DNA of 64,000 bases from Candidatus Hodarchaeota archaeon (GTDB taxonomy: Archaea; Asgardarchaeota; Heimdallarchaeia; Hodarchaeales; Hodarchaeaceae): contig JAEOTM010000187.1 of assembly GCA_016839815.1 (NCBI GenBank), positions 1 through 64,000 of the forward strand, given 5' to 3'. The notes beneath the pieces were generated by a model. It saw nothing but the letters and a program-made list of their open reading frames with translations. It ran no database searches and was not told the origin of the DNA. Positions within the stretch are counted from its first letter, which is position 1, and each line of letters opens with the position of its first letter. Below, piece after piece: positions 10,051-18,676 of this stretch. The position numbers and the translations under genes were made by a program.

Positions 10051-12075
10051 TTATCCTCCTACTCCTATTTGATTATTGCGAAAAAGAAAAGGAAAAATTC
10101 TCCGTTTCTTTAATTGTGAAACTATTATGGGTGCAAATATCATTAATAAGCTAATTATCAGAAAAATCACTCCAAAAATGAGTGATCGAATTTCCACACC
10201 TGCAATAGTGAACGGTGTTGACCCGAAAGCGCTTTTACTTAAGGTACTATATCCATTTACTAAATAAAATGGAACTATAAATAGTGTAAAAAATCCTGCT
10301 TTTCTTAAATCCTTTGCATCCCTTTCTAATTCCTTACGCTTAATAACAGATGTGTAAAGATAGTAGAAGCCAATGAAGAATGCTAGGAAAAGGAATAAAA
10401 CATCATATGTTAACCAGTCTAATGTAAAACCCAATGACTTAGGATTAACTGGAATAATTCTTGTGGATCTATTCGAGGGAATATTAAATAAGATCGCGAG
10501 CAGGCCAAAGATTGGAAATATTTTTAAAGAATTCTTTATCTCCATTCGCCCAAGAAGTCCAAGATAAGCAGTCATACCAAAAATGAAATATCCTACTGTT
10601 GAAGCAAAGGTCATTATTTCAAAATTTGTGTAATTTCCGATTAAATAAACGGCAAGAGTTTGACTTCCTCCATAATTAGCAACATCTAATCCATATAATT
10701 CTTGGAATACTAACCACCCATTTATTAATTCTAGAATCATTACAACCCCTAAAGGTCCTTTCAACATTGGTATCGTAATATTTTTAAATTTAGACCAACT
10801 ACCATGACCATCAATTTCAGCAGCCTCGTAAAGACTGTCTGGTATTGATTTTAAACCAGCTAATAGGATTAAAACATCAAATCCTACTCTCCGCCAAATT
10901 CCCATCATTGCTACACTCTCCATAAGGTGATCAGTTATCCAACTTATGTTTTCACCTATTGTATTTGCTGGTACCAACCCTAGAGTGATTATATTCATTA
11001 TTCCGTAGATGCCGCCAATTATTCCAGGGATGCTAAAATCTACTCCTGTTAAATCTGTAATCACAGGTAGATTAATTGTTAAGTTAAGCAATGAAGTTAA
11101 AATACCACCTTTAGCATCGAATACAACCCTTCTCCAAATAACTGAGACTACTAGGATGCTTGTAACAACAGGCATATAAAAAATCGTAGTGTATGTATTT
11201 TCTCCTTTGAGGAATTTCGAGTTTAATAATACTGCGAGTAATAAAGACGCAATTACGACGCCAGGGACAAAAATGATTACATAATAGATATTATTCTCAA
11301 GTGCATTTTGAAATTGTACAGCATTTGAAGAATGGGAAAAAAGTTCTAGAAAGTTATCAATCCCAATGAAGATAGGATCCTGATTTTGAAGTCCCCCAAA
11401 AATTGCGTGAATGGTCCATCGAAGAGGATCAGTGGCATAGTCAACAGAATGAAATGCAGGATTTTGCCCAAAAGGAAAGTTCTCTGGATAAGAGAACAGT
11501 GTGATATAGAAACCCCGAAAAATCGGGACAACATATGTAAAGATCAAGAAAACTAGTGCTGGGATAATTAGAATATATGGGAGTTTATTTTTGCGGAGTT
11601 CACCAGAAATTCTTTGTCTTAAACTCAGATCCTGGTCTTTGGACTTTGAGTTAATATATGCAACAATCCCTAGAATTCCAAAAGGAAGAGTTAAAATACC
11701 CCCAAGAAGCCAATACGAACGTCCAGGAGTATCTCCACCTTCAAGGGGTTTATCGATACTTCTAATAGCGCCATAAGTTAACATTGTTGCTCCTAGGAAA
11801 CAAAAAATTGTTAGAGTAATATGAGCAGTTTTCTCCGCCCCTACTAAGGCAATACCATTATAATACCAAAAGGCGACGTCAGGGACAACCGACACAAAGG
11901 TCGATAAAGCTAATAATTCTGACCATCCATAAAGAAGATACCCTAACGGGAAAAAATAACCTGTCACACCAAATGAACCTGCAAGAAAGATAAAAGTAAT
12001 AAGTATCATTGGTATTAAACCGTTTAGAAAGGCTAATTGTTGTGATCTTGACTTCATTTCATCCCAGAGCTGCAT
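10051..12075 (-). CDS. Sugar ABC transporter permease (MalF type) with extra N- and C-terminal helices
   Basis: A MalF/UgpA-type permease core lies at about residues 160-500, with an EAA loop DSLYEAAEIDGHGSWSKF near residue 405-422. The protein has 674 residues against about 300 for the family. Two or three helices precede the core and about four follow it, including stretches such as WLTYDVLFLFLAFFIGFYYL. Family knowledge says it pairs with the MalG-type subunit encoded immediately downstream (4-bp gap). That both partners carry added membrane segments suggests the additions interact with each other or with the membrane-tethered binding protein. Substrate is inferred to be a sugar or oligosaccharide. 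Confidence 0.85.
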   Translation of the reverse strand: MQLWDEMKSRSQQLAFLNGLIPMILITFIFLAGSFGVTGYFFPLGYLLYGWSELLALSTFVSVVPDVAFWYYNGIALVGAEKTAHITLTIFCFLGATMLTYGAIRSIDKPLEGGDTPGRSYWLLGGILTLPFGILGIVAYINSKSKDQDLSLRQRISGELRKNKLPYILIIPALVFLIFTYVVPIFRGFYITLFSYPENFPFGQNPAFHSVDYATDPLRWTIHAIFGGLQNQDPIFIGIDNFLELFSHSSNAVQFQNALENNIYYVIIFVPGVVIASLLLAVLLNSKFLKGENTYTTIFYMPVVTSILVVSVIWRRVVFDAKGGILTSLLNLTINLPVITDLTGVDFSIPGIIGGIYGIMNIITLGLVPANTIGENISWITDHLMESVAMMGIWRRVGFDVLILLAGLKSIPDSLYEAAEIDGHGSWSKFKNITIPMLKGPLGVVMILELINGWLVFQELYGLDVANYGGSQTLAVYLIGNYTNFEIMTFASTVGYFIFGMTAYLGLLGRMEIKNSLKIFPIFGLLAILFNIPSNRSTRIIPVNPKSLGFTLDWLTYDVLFLFLAFFIGFYYLYTSVIKRKELERDAKDLRKAGFFTLFIVPFYLVNGYSTLSKSAFGSTPFTIAGVEIRSLIFGVIFLIISLLMIFAPIIVSQLKKRRIFPFLFRNNQIGVGG

Positions 12076-12181
12076 TTAATCATCCTTCTTTAAAATATAA
12101 TAAATACTAATGGCTAGGTATTGTAGTTATAAGATTTATTGTAATACGAAATTATGAGTACTGTAAATAGATATAGATAAC

Positions 12182-12220
12182 AAAAAAAAAGAAAAAAGGG
12201 GGGAGAGAACTTATCTTCTC
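12182..12220 (-). terminator. Terminator-like hairpin and T-tract after the binding-protein gene
   Basis: On the minus strand the last codons and the bases after the stop can form a GAGAA/TTCTC stem (12216-12220 with 12205-12209, 6-nt loop), followed by a C-run and long T-tracts (12182-12198). Oligo-T tracts terminate archaeal transcription. Placed between the binding protein and the permeases, it could raise binding-protein mRNA over the downstream genes. Confidence 0.5.
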
Positions 12221-13692
12221 CTTCGAATGATACGAACGGAGCCTAACAGTCCTACTAACAACAGTACTGAAGCAATTGTAAATCCAGGAGCTGCGGAGGG
12301 CTCTTCAGGTAATCCAAGGACGTAAATTTGGATATGAGCTGCCATTGCATCAAGAGCTTCTTGGGCTCTTGCAGTGTACTGTGCATCAGTATAGCCTTGG
12401 TTCCAGGTAACATCATTGAGAGCTGCGAGATAACCAGGGATCATAACGTCAGAGTGGACACCCAGCCATTTAGGATGTTGTTTACCCCATGGGAAAGCGT
12501 AACTTTGTGACTCAATGTGAGTGACGAAGTTAGATCGGTTATCAAAAGCAGAGAACCATGGTTTATCTTTAAGACTTGTTCGTACGGGAATACGCCAGGC
12601 TTGGTTTAACCAATTGTCAACGGTTTTCATTTGGTGTTCGTCTTCGAGAAGTTCTTGAGCTAAAACAACTGCATCAGCTGCATGAGTTGCACTCTTTGGA
12701 ACTAATGAGATTCCACCACCAGTAATGGTAGAACGAACTCCGTCAGAGCTTTTAGGCATTGGTACAGCTTTGAAGTTTTCAAGACCTGAACTTTCGAAAA
12801 TACTTGTACCCCAGGGTCCACAAAGAACCATAGCGGCTTGACCAGTACCGAAGATTGTGTTAGCTTCACCACCACCATCAGTTTCAACTGTGGATGGGAC
12901 CCAACCTTCACCTTTCATTTTAAGATAAGCAGCGAAACCTTCAACGTTGAGGGTTCCATTAACTCCATACATACCATCATCATCCCAGGGAATAACGGTG
13001 GCTGGATCTTCACGAGAGTCAATGAAGTTATCAGTCGAACCAAACATATAGTTCATGTATGCAAGGTCTGATTGAGATTTTCCGACCATTGCGAAGGGTG
13101 TAATTCCTGCTGCATCTAAATCTTCACAGGCATCTAACCAACCTGCGAGGGTGTCAATGTCGGCTTCAGTTACACCAGCGGCTGTGAAATTGTCTGTGTT
13201 AATGTAAGGAAGAATTGATTGTCCAAAGAAGGGCAATGCGAAGACATTATCACCAGTACCATCTCCTTCATCTAAATCTAAGATGGACCACCAACCGTCT
13301 GGAATATCGTCAACCCATCCTGCACGATCATCATCCCAATCACCGATTTCATCAGCGAAGTTATGGAAAATTCCAAAACCTGCAAATTCTGTATACCAAT
13401 CTTGGGTAACTAGAAGTAAATCTGGGAAATTGTTGGCTGCAAATCGTGAGAATAGTGAAACACGATCATCTGGACCGCCACCTACAACGGTATAGGTAAA
13501 GTCATATGCGTCTTTCAGTGTGCTATTGTCAATCATGGATTTAATGATCTTCCCACGAGGATGATCAAGTCCCCAAGGAAGAACAACCTCAAACGTATCC
13601 AAATCGGCTTTAGCCGTTGTTGTTGACACGTTGAGTGATGCAAACAATAGAGCACCGAGTGTTAATACGAAAACTAATTTTGCTTTCTTCAT
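12211..13692 (-). CDS. Membrane-tethered sugar ABC transporter substrate-binding protein
   Basis: This is a family 1 extracellular solute-binding protein of 493 residues. An N-terminal signal (MKKAKLVFVLTLGALLFASL) is followed by a large two-lobe domain with typical segments such as FGTGQAAMVLCGPWGTS and a late WLNQAWRIPVR region. The C-terminus has a short PEEPSAAPGF linker, one hydrophobic helix and a terminal RRRR. This is the archaeal PGF-type anchor pattern, which holds exported proteins on the cell surface. An AGGTGA Shine-Dalgarno precedes the ATG. It is the first gene of the importer operon and probably delivers sugar to the two permeases downstream. The sugar is unknown, but adjacent glycoside genes make a glucoside plausible. 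Confidence 0.92.
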   Translation of the reverse strand: MKKAKLVFVLTLGALLFASLNVSTTTAKADLDTFEVVLPWGLDHPRGKIIKSMIDNSTLKDAYDFTYTVVGGGPDDRVSLFSRFAANNFPDLLLVTQDWYTEFAGFGIFHNFADEIGDWDDDRAGWVDDIPDGWWSILDLDEGDGTGDNVFALPFFGQSILPYINTDNFTAAGVTEADIDTLAGWLDACEDLDAAGITPFAMVGKSQSDLAYMNYMFGSTDNFIDSREDPATVIPWDDDGMYGVNGTLNVEGFAAYLKMKGEGWVPSTVETDGGGEANTIFGTGQAAMVLCGPWGTSIFESSGLENFKAVPMPKSSDGVRSTITGGGISLVPKSATHAADAVVLAQELLEDEHQMKTVDNWLNQAWRIPVRTSLKDKPWFSAFDNRSNFVTHIESQSYAFPWGKQHPKWLGVHSDVMIPGYLAALNDVTWNQGYTDAQYTARAQEALDAMAAHIQIYVLGLPEEPSAAPGFTIASVLLLVGLLGSVRIIRRRR

Positions 13693-13740
13693 GTTACTAA
13701 TTCACCTAAATAGGTTTATTTTTTCATGCTCCAGAAGGTC

Positions 13741-13773
13741 CTAAATAAAGGCCACAAGGGTCTAAATAAAGGC
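13741..13773. promoter_or_regulatory. Tandem CTAAATAAAGGC repeats upstream of the importer operon
   Basis: CTAAATAAAGGC occurs twice, at 13741-13752 and 13762-13773, exactly 21 bp apart (two helical turns). A third partial copy, CTAAATA, lies at 13706-13712. Read on the minus strand the core is GCCTTTATTTAG, so one copy may serve as TATA element (TTTATTTA) and the pair as operator for a sugar-responsive regulator. Position is 50-80 bp upstream of the binding-protein ATG. Confidence 0.45.
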
Positions 13774-14181
13774 TTAAGGAGGAGCTTCGGACTGTTTTCA
13801 AATTTAAATAATTTTTCCCACATGTATCGCAGATATGGGTGAATAAAAATCAATTTTCTTAAGTTTAGTTTCCTTGTAGTCACATTCCAGCATTTTCTAT
13901 ATAGATTTCATCAGAGGCTGGCTTTCTAGGTTTAATTGAGAAACTATACTATAGTGAGGGACTTTCTATACAATAGCTTTCTCTAAGCTTAGATGCTTAT
14001 TACCTGAAGTAGTAGATTTTTTTGAGATATGTTGTATACACATTGGAGGTAATATTGAGTAGATTGAGAGTAATATCCTCTTACTAGATGATTTTGTGAG
14101 AGAAAAAAGAGTAAAAAGGAAAATACATTTATCTCAAATTACATAATAAACCACTTTTATCAATTTCTTGTGTTGATACAT
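13774..14181. other. Intergenic region between the importer operon and divergent glycosyltransferase gene
   Basis: This stretch of about 400 bp holds no open frame of note and no RNA gene that I can recognise. AT-rich tracts near 14120-14165 probably contain the promoter of the plus-strand glycosyltransferase gene. The rest is unassigned. Confidence 0.4.
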
Positions 14182-15537
14182 ATGAAAATCGCAATGGTTC
14201 ATTTTAGGGTTGGAGAACTTGACGGGGTTTCTCTTGAGATGGATAAATGGAGAAGAGTATTGGAGAATACGTTTAAACATGAAGTTATTTATTTAGCAGG
14301 AGCTTTAGGATCTAGTAATGGCTATTTAATTCCAGAATTTTCTCTGGATTATGGTCCAGCATTGGATATTAGAGATCGAGCATTCTCTTCTTCTCTTAAT
14401 ACAGAGGAAGAAACAGCCTTAAAAAACGATATTAGAAATCTTAGTGATTCTATTAAACCAAAAATCTTTAAATTCATTGAAGAACATAATATTCAGTGTT
14501 TCATTCCTAATAATATGTTTAGCTTACCTTTAAATATTCCTGCTTCCTTAGCACTCTTAGAAGTTCTCCAAGAAACGAACATTCCTACAATAAGCCATAA
14601 CCATGATTTTACTTGGGAGAGAACAAGCTATAAACCGAGTTGTGATTTGATTTCTGGTTATTTAGAGAGTTTTTTTCCCCCCCAATTACCCAATATTAAA
14701 CACGCAGTTATAAATTCTATAGCCCAAGGGGTTCTGAAAGATAGAAAAGACATCGACTCACTTGTTGTTCCGAATGTTTTTTATTTTCAAGAACCAGATT
14801 GGATGAAAGACGATTTTAATTCAGATATTAGGGCAAAGATCAATGTATCGGAGAAAGATATTCTCATCCTCCAAGCTACTCGTCTAGTTGACAGAAAAGG
14901 TATCGAATTAGTTATTGATCTAATTTCTAAACTGAATACTAAGGAATTTCGACGAAAACTATCAAGTAAACCTCTTTATGATGGTAGATTAGTTACCTCT
15001 GATGATAAGATCGTTTTAGTGATGCCTAACTTAATAGAAGATCTTTCGTATAAAGAGAGATTAGAAAAGAAGTGTATTTCCCTGAATGTGGAATACAGAT
15101 TTTGTAATGACTTTTTTGCCCACCAACGATCTGCTGAGGATAATAAAGAGAAAATCTATAATTTATGGGATATCTATTCCCATTCTGACATTGTTTCGTA
15201 TCCAAGTTTGGTGGAAGGCTGGGGAAACCAATTCCTTGAAGCGGTAAAGGCAAAACTACCAATTATCTTGTATGAATATGATGTCTACAAGAAGGATATT
15301 GGTCCGTTGGGATTCACGACAATATCACTAGGATCTGAAATTCAATCAAGGGATGAGGTGGGATTGGTAACGGTAACTGATGAACGAATAGAGCAAGCTG
15401 CCATCGAAACGATCCAAATCTTGCAAGAGAAATCGCTTAGAGAGAAAGTTGTCTCAAAAAATTTTGAAATTGGATTAAAAGAGCTTTCTATCAGAGCTTT
15501 ATCGCGATATATTAAGAAATTACTGACTTCTATCTAA
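14182..15537 (+). CDS. GT-B glycosyltransferase (GT4-like)
   Basis: The protein of about 451 residues has the two-domain GT-B layout. The N-terminal domain starts KIAMVHFRVGELDGVSLEMDKW, where a GG-like loop would contact the acceptor. The C-terminal domain carries LQATRLVDRKGIELVID and the EGWGNQFLEA segment, the GT4 E-x7-E-like nucleotide-sugar site. An insertion rich in charged residues lies between them. I prefer the ATG at 14182 over the upstream GTG at 14170; neither has a clear Shine-Dalgarno, so a leaderless mRNA is likely. It faces the other GT4 gene convergently with a 4-bp overlap. Donor and acceptor are unknown; a role in a surface glycan or glucoside solute is inferred from neighbours. 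Confidence 0.75.
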   Translation: MKIAMVHFRVGELDGVSLEMDKWRRVLENTFKHEVIYLAGALGSSNGYLIPEFSLDYGPALDIRDRAFSSSLNTEEETALKNDIRNLSDSIKPKIFKFIEEHNIQCFIPNNMFSLPLNIPASLALLEVLQETNIPTISHNHDFTWERTSYKPSCDLISGYLESFFPPQLPNIKHAVINSIAQGVLKDRKDIDSLVVPNVFYFQEPDWMKDDFNSDIRAKINVSEKDILILQATRLVDRKGIELVIDLISKLNTKEFRRKLSSKPLYDGRLVTSDDKIVLVMPNLIEDLSYKERLEKKCISLNVEYRFCNDFFAHQRSAEDNKEKIYNLWDIYSHSDIVSYPSLVEGWGNQFLEAVKAKLPIILYEYDVYKKDIGPLGFTTISLGSEIQSRDEVGLVTVTDERIEQAAIETIQILQEKSLREKVVSKNFEIGLKELSIRALSRYIKKLLTSI

Positions 15538-16667
15538 CCCTGTCCAGTATCTGTCAAGAATGACCTGAAAAATTCTTCAAACTTATACATTTGAGATTTT
15601 CGATTGTGAAACTCACCAACGATTTGTCTCCCTTTCACTCCCATTCTGGTTCGAGTGCCTGGATTTGAGGCTAAATACAATATGGCACTTACCAGTGAAT
15701 CCACATTTTTTGGACTAACTAAGAGCCCTGTAGTTCCATCTTCCACCACTTCTGACACACCTCCGATATCTGAGGCAATAACAGGAATTCCCGTTGAAAA
15801 AGCTTCTAGTAGAACATTAGGTAACCCCTCTTTCGACGTACTTGGTAATGCAATAATATCACAGACTAAGAACAGATTCTTAGTATCACGGGTAAATGGA
15901 ATGAAGGTAACATTGGATTGAAGTTTTAATTTCTTCACTATGTCCTTTAACTGCGCATCATCTGGTCCATCACCAACAATTAATACATGAATATTTGGCA
16001 AATCAGTATTTTTAACCTGGTTAATGGCTTTTAATAAAAATTTTTGTCCTTTTCTAGATTCCAATGAGCCGATACAGCCAATAATTGGACTAGAATCTAA
16101 TAAATGTAAATTCAATTGTGAAGGCTTAGAGTCATTCTGTTTAAAGTAATCTAGATCTATTCCTTGATAAATCTGAATAATTCTGTTTTCTGGAATATTA
16201 TATTTTAACTGTAAGTATTGATGTGTTGTTTTTGTTATTGCAATGACCATAGAGGACGCTAGCTGTTCTGGAATGTAAAATTGACGTTCATAGCTAGGCA
16301 CAATCGTGCCTGTTTTCGTAACTAACTTCACAGGAAGATTCAGATCTTTAATACATCTAGCAGCAAATGTGGAACAGTGAAAGTTGTTGCGTGGAGGATG
16401 AACTGTGCATAGGGCAATATCTGAGTTTGCTAAGGTTTTTCCCCAGATCTCAATGTCCTTTTGTGATTGAGTTGTAATTCCTAAATAGTCATATGTCGTC
16501 AAGTTAATTGAATCAGTTAATTTCTGGCATTCCTCGGTTATCCAACCGTTTTTTGGGGAAATGACGCTGACTTCCCAGCCCTGTTGAAGAAAAAAGTTGA
16601 TTGCATCCATAACCCACATTTGTGTTCCTCCATAAAGTTTTGTGTCTTCTATGAACGCAATATGCAT
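15534..16667 (-). CDS. GT4 family glycosyltransferase
   Basis: This is a canonical 377-residue GT4 enzyme. The N-terminus reads MHIAFIEDTKLYGGTQMWVM, with the GGT acceptor-side loop. The C-terminal domain has IGCIGSLESRKGQKFLLKAI and the nucleotide-sugar site EGLPNVLLEAFSTGIPVIAS, followed by GGVSEVVEDGTTGLLV. These enzymes transfer a sugar from a nucleotide donor with retention. No membrane helix or signal is present, so it acts in the cytosol, perhaps on a lipid-linked glycan at the membrane. It is convergent with the preceding glycosyltransferase gene. Confidence 0.88.
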   Translation of the reverse strand: MHIAFIEDTKLYGGTQMWVMDAINFFLQQGWEVSVISPKNGWITEECQKLTDSINLTTYDYLGITTQSQKDIEIWGKTLANSDIALCTVHPPRNNFHCSTFAARCIKDLNLPVKLVTKTGTIVPSYERQFYIPEQLASSMVIAITKTTHQYLQLKYNIPENRIIQIYQGIDLDYFKQNDSKPSQLNLHLLDSSPIIGCIGSLESRKGQKFLLKAINQVKNTDLPNIHVLIVGDGPDDAQLKDIVKKLKLQSNVTFIPFTRDTKNLFLVCDIIALPSTSKEGLPNVLLEAFSTGIPVIASDIGGVSEVVEDGTTGLLVSPKNVDSLVSAILYLASNPGTRTRMGVKGRQIVGEFHNRKSQMYKFEEFFRSFLTDTGQG

Positions 16668-16784
16668 AAGAAGAAAGAATTTCTAAAGCTCTTTTTTAAT
16701 TATAGTTTGTCTATGAGCGGTTCTTCTCCACAAGGAGTTTGCATAGTTCTAGATTTAAAATACATTTAGAGGACGTACGTAATT

Positions 16785-18656
16785 TTGGTGTTCTTTTCTG
16801 AAGAAGTAAAAGTCAGGCTTTTCAAAAAATTAGATATCCTATATGGAGATCAAGCAACCACTTTATTAAACAATATTGAAGATCTTTTCGAAGAGTTTAC
16901 AGACGTAAATGCTATTCAACGCGTGAATGGGTTTAATAGCCCTGCTACAAAAGAAAAATTTACTCGACGAGACATAATTCTGAATACGTACGCTGATTCT
17001 ATTCAGGATCCTTCTTTTACACCCCTAGATTGTTTAAAAACGTTTTCTAAAAAATATTTGCAACCTATTATAGGTGGCTGTCATATTTTGCCCTTTTATG
17101 AGTGGGATACTGACAGAGGATTTTCTGTCTTGAACTATTACACTGTTGATTCGAGAAATGGTACATGGGAACAGTTTAGTGACCTAAAAAATGTTTTTGA
17201 CGTTCTAATGGTTGATTGTGTCCTAAACCATGCCTCAATAAATAATCCCATAATTCAAGGAGCATTAATAGGAACAGAGGAGTTTCAAGATTTTGCTTTG
17301 ATTTTTGATGAAAAATCCAGACCTAGTGAAGAGGAACAACTCAAAATTACACGCGCAAGGCCCTATCCTGTTTTAACTCAATTTTTTGTAGTAAACGATG
17401 GTAAAAAGCTATATGCAACTTTTGATAAACCTCTTACTAATGAGATAGTAAAGACAGGGTGGGTTTGGACAACTTTTAGTCGTCCTGAAAATCCAGATGG
17501 ATCAGTTGGTACAAGACAGGTCGATTTAAATTTTCAAAATCCCAAGGTCTTATTTGAGATAATTAAACTCATCATATTCTATATCTCCAAAGGTGCGACT
17601 TGGATACGACTTGATGCTATTGGATATTTATGGAAGAAACTAGGTACAAACTGCTTACATTTGCCCGAAACCCATCTTGTTATTGAAGTCCTTATAGAAA
17701 TTTTCAATTTATTAGACCCAATCAAACCAGTTCTAATTAGTGAAGTGAATGAACCACAAGATCGTGCTCTTCAATATCTTGGGACTGAAGACGTCCCTAA
17801 ATCTGATCTGATATATTTATTCACACATTTTCCCCTTGCAGTGCACGCTGTGCTTACAGGTTCTGCAAAGTTTTACAATGAGTGGCTCCCTTCGTTGAAA
17901 GAGGCTAAAGGAAGACTTTTTGTTAGTGTACTGGGAACACATGACGGGATGGGCATGAAGCCCATCGGAGAATGGCTACCTGAGCCAGAAAAACACAAAT
18001 TACAAACGATATTGTTAGAAAAACATGGAGCTCTAGCAAATTATGCAAAATTGGCCGGAGGGGACGAAATTGTTTATGAACTCTGCTTGACTCCTTGGAA
18101 CTTTATTAATCCAGAGAATTCTTCAGAGGAATTTGAAGTACAACTTAGACGCTATTTAGTAGTATTTACCCTCGGACTGATGATCAAAGGTGTTCCTTCA
18201 ATCTATATCAACGGATTACTTGGGATAACTAATAATAAGAATCCTTTGGACGAGAATCGTACCATTAATCGTCAAATTCTCAATCTTAAAGACCTTGATT
18301 CTAGCCTTAAAGACAAGCGTTCTCATATGTTCAATGTAATGGATGAAATATTGAAATTAATATCAATCCGGAAGAATGAATCTGCATTTGATGTAAATGG
18401 TCCATATGAGGTCATACCCGTTAATGATAGTATTGTATCTGTAGTATTATTTTCTTCCTCTGCAAGGTCTAAACTAATCGCACTTGTCAATGTTTCAGAA
18501 ACTAATCACAATATTGGCATTGATCATTCTCAATTCAAATTCAAAGCAGATTTTTTGACCGATTTAGTATCCAGAAAGACTTACGCGATTCCTCCGAAGG
18601 AAGATTTGCTTGAAATTACCCTTTCAGCATACCAAGTATGCTGGCTTAGGGAATAG
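16785..18656 (+). CDS. GH13_18 phosphorylase (sucrose / glucosylglycerate phosphorylase-like)
   Basis: The 623-residue protein has the (beta/alpha)8 GH13 catalytic triad: nucleophile D277 in IRLDAIGYLWK, acid/base E320 in ISEVNEPQD and D387 in GTHDGMG. The segment GGCHILPFYEWDTDRGFSVLN and the following FDVLMVDCVLNHAS are hallmarks of the GH13_18 sucrose phosphorylase group. It splits an alpha-glucoside with phosphate to give glucose 1-phosphate. Whether the substrate is sucrose, a sucrose phosphate or glucosylglycerate cannot be told by eye. The start is TTG at 16785, 10 nt after AGAGGA; GTG at 16788 is the alternative. It is followed after 20 bp by a glycosyltransferase gene, which would fit a synthesis/breakdown pair for one glucoside. 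Confidence 0.85.
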   Translation: MVFFSEEVKVRLFKKLDILYGDQATTLLNNIEDLFEEFTDVNAIQRVNGFNSPATKEKFTRRDIILNTYADSIQDPSFTPLDCLKTFSKKYLQPIIGGCHILPFYEWDTDRGFSVLNYYTVDSRNGTWEQFSDLKNVFDVLMVDCVLNHASINNPIIQGALIGTEEFQDFALIFDEKSRPSEEEQLKITRARPYPVLTQFFVVNDGKKLYATFDKPLTNEIVKTGWVWTTFSRPENPDGSVGTRQVDLNFQNPKVLFEIIKLIIFYISKGATWIRLDAIGYLWKKLGTNCLHLPETHLVIEVLIEIFNLLDPIKPVLISEVNEPQDRALQYLGTEDVPKSDLIYLFTHFPLAVHAVLTGSAKFYNEWLPSLKEAKGRLFVSVLGTHDGMGMKPIGEWLPEPEKHKLQTILLEKHGALANYAKLAGGDEIVYELCLTPWNFINPENSSEEFEVQLRRYLVVFTLGLMIKGVPSIYINGLLGITNNKNPLDENRTINRQILNLKDLDSSLKDKRSHMFNVMDEILKLISIRKNESAFDVNGPYEVIPVNDSIVSVVLFSSSARSKLIALVNVSETNHNIGIDHSQFKFKADFLTDLVSRKTYAIPPKEDLLEITLSAYQVCWLRE

Positions 18657-18676
18657 AGATATTGGAGTATTTATAA

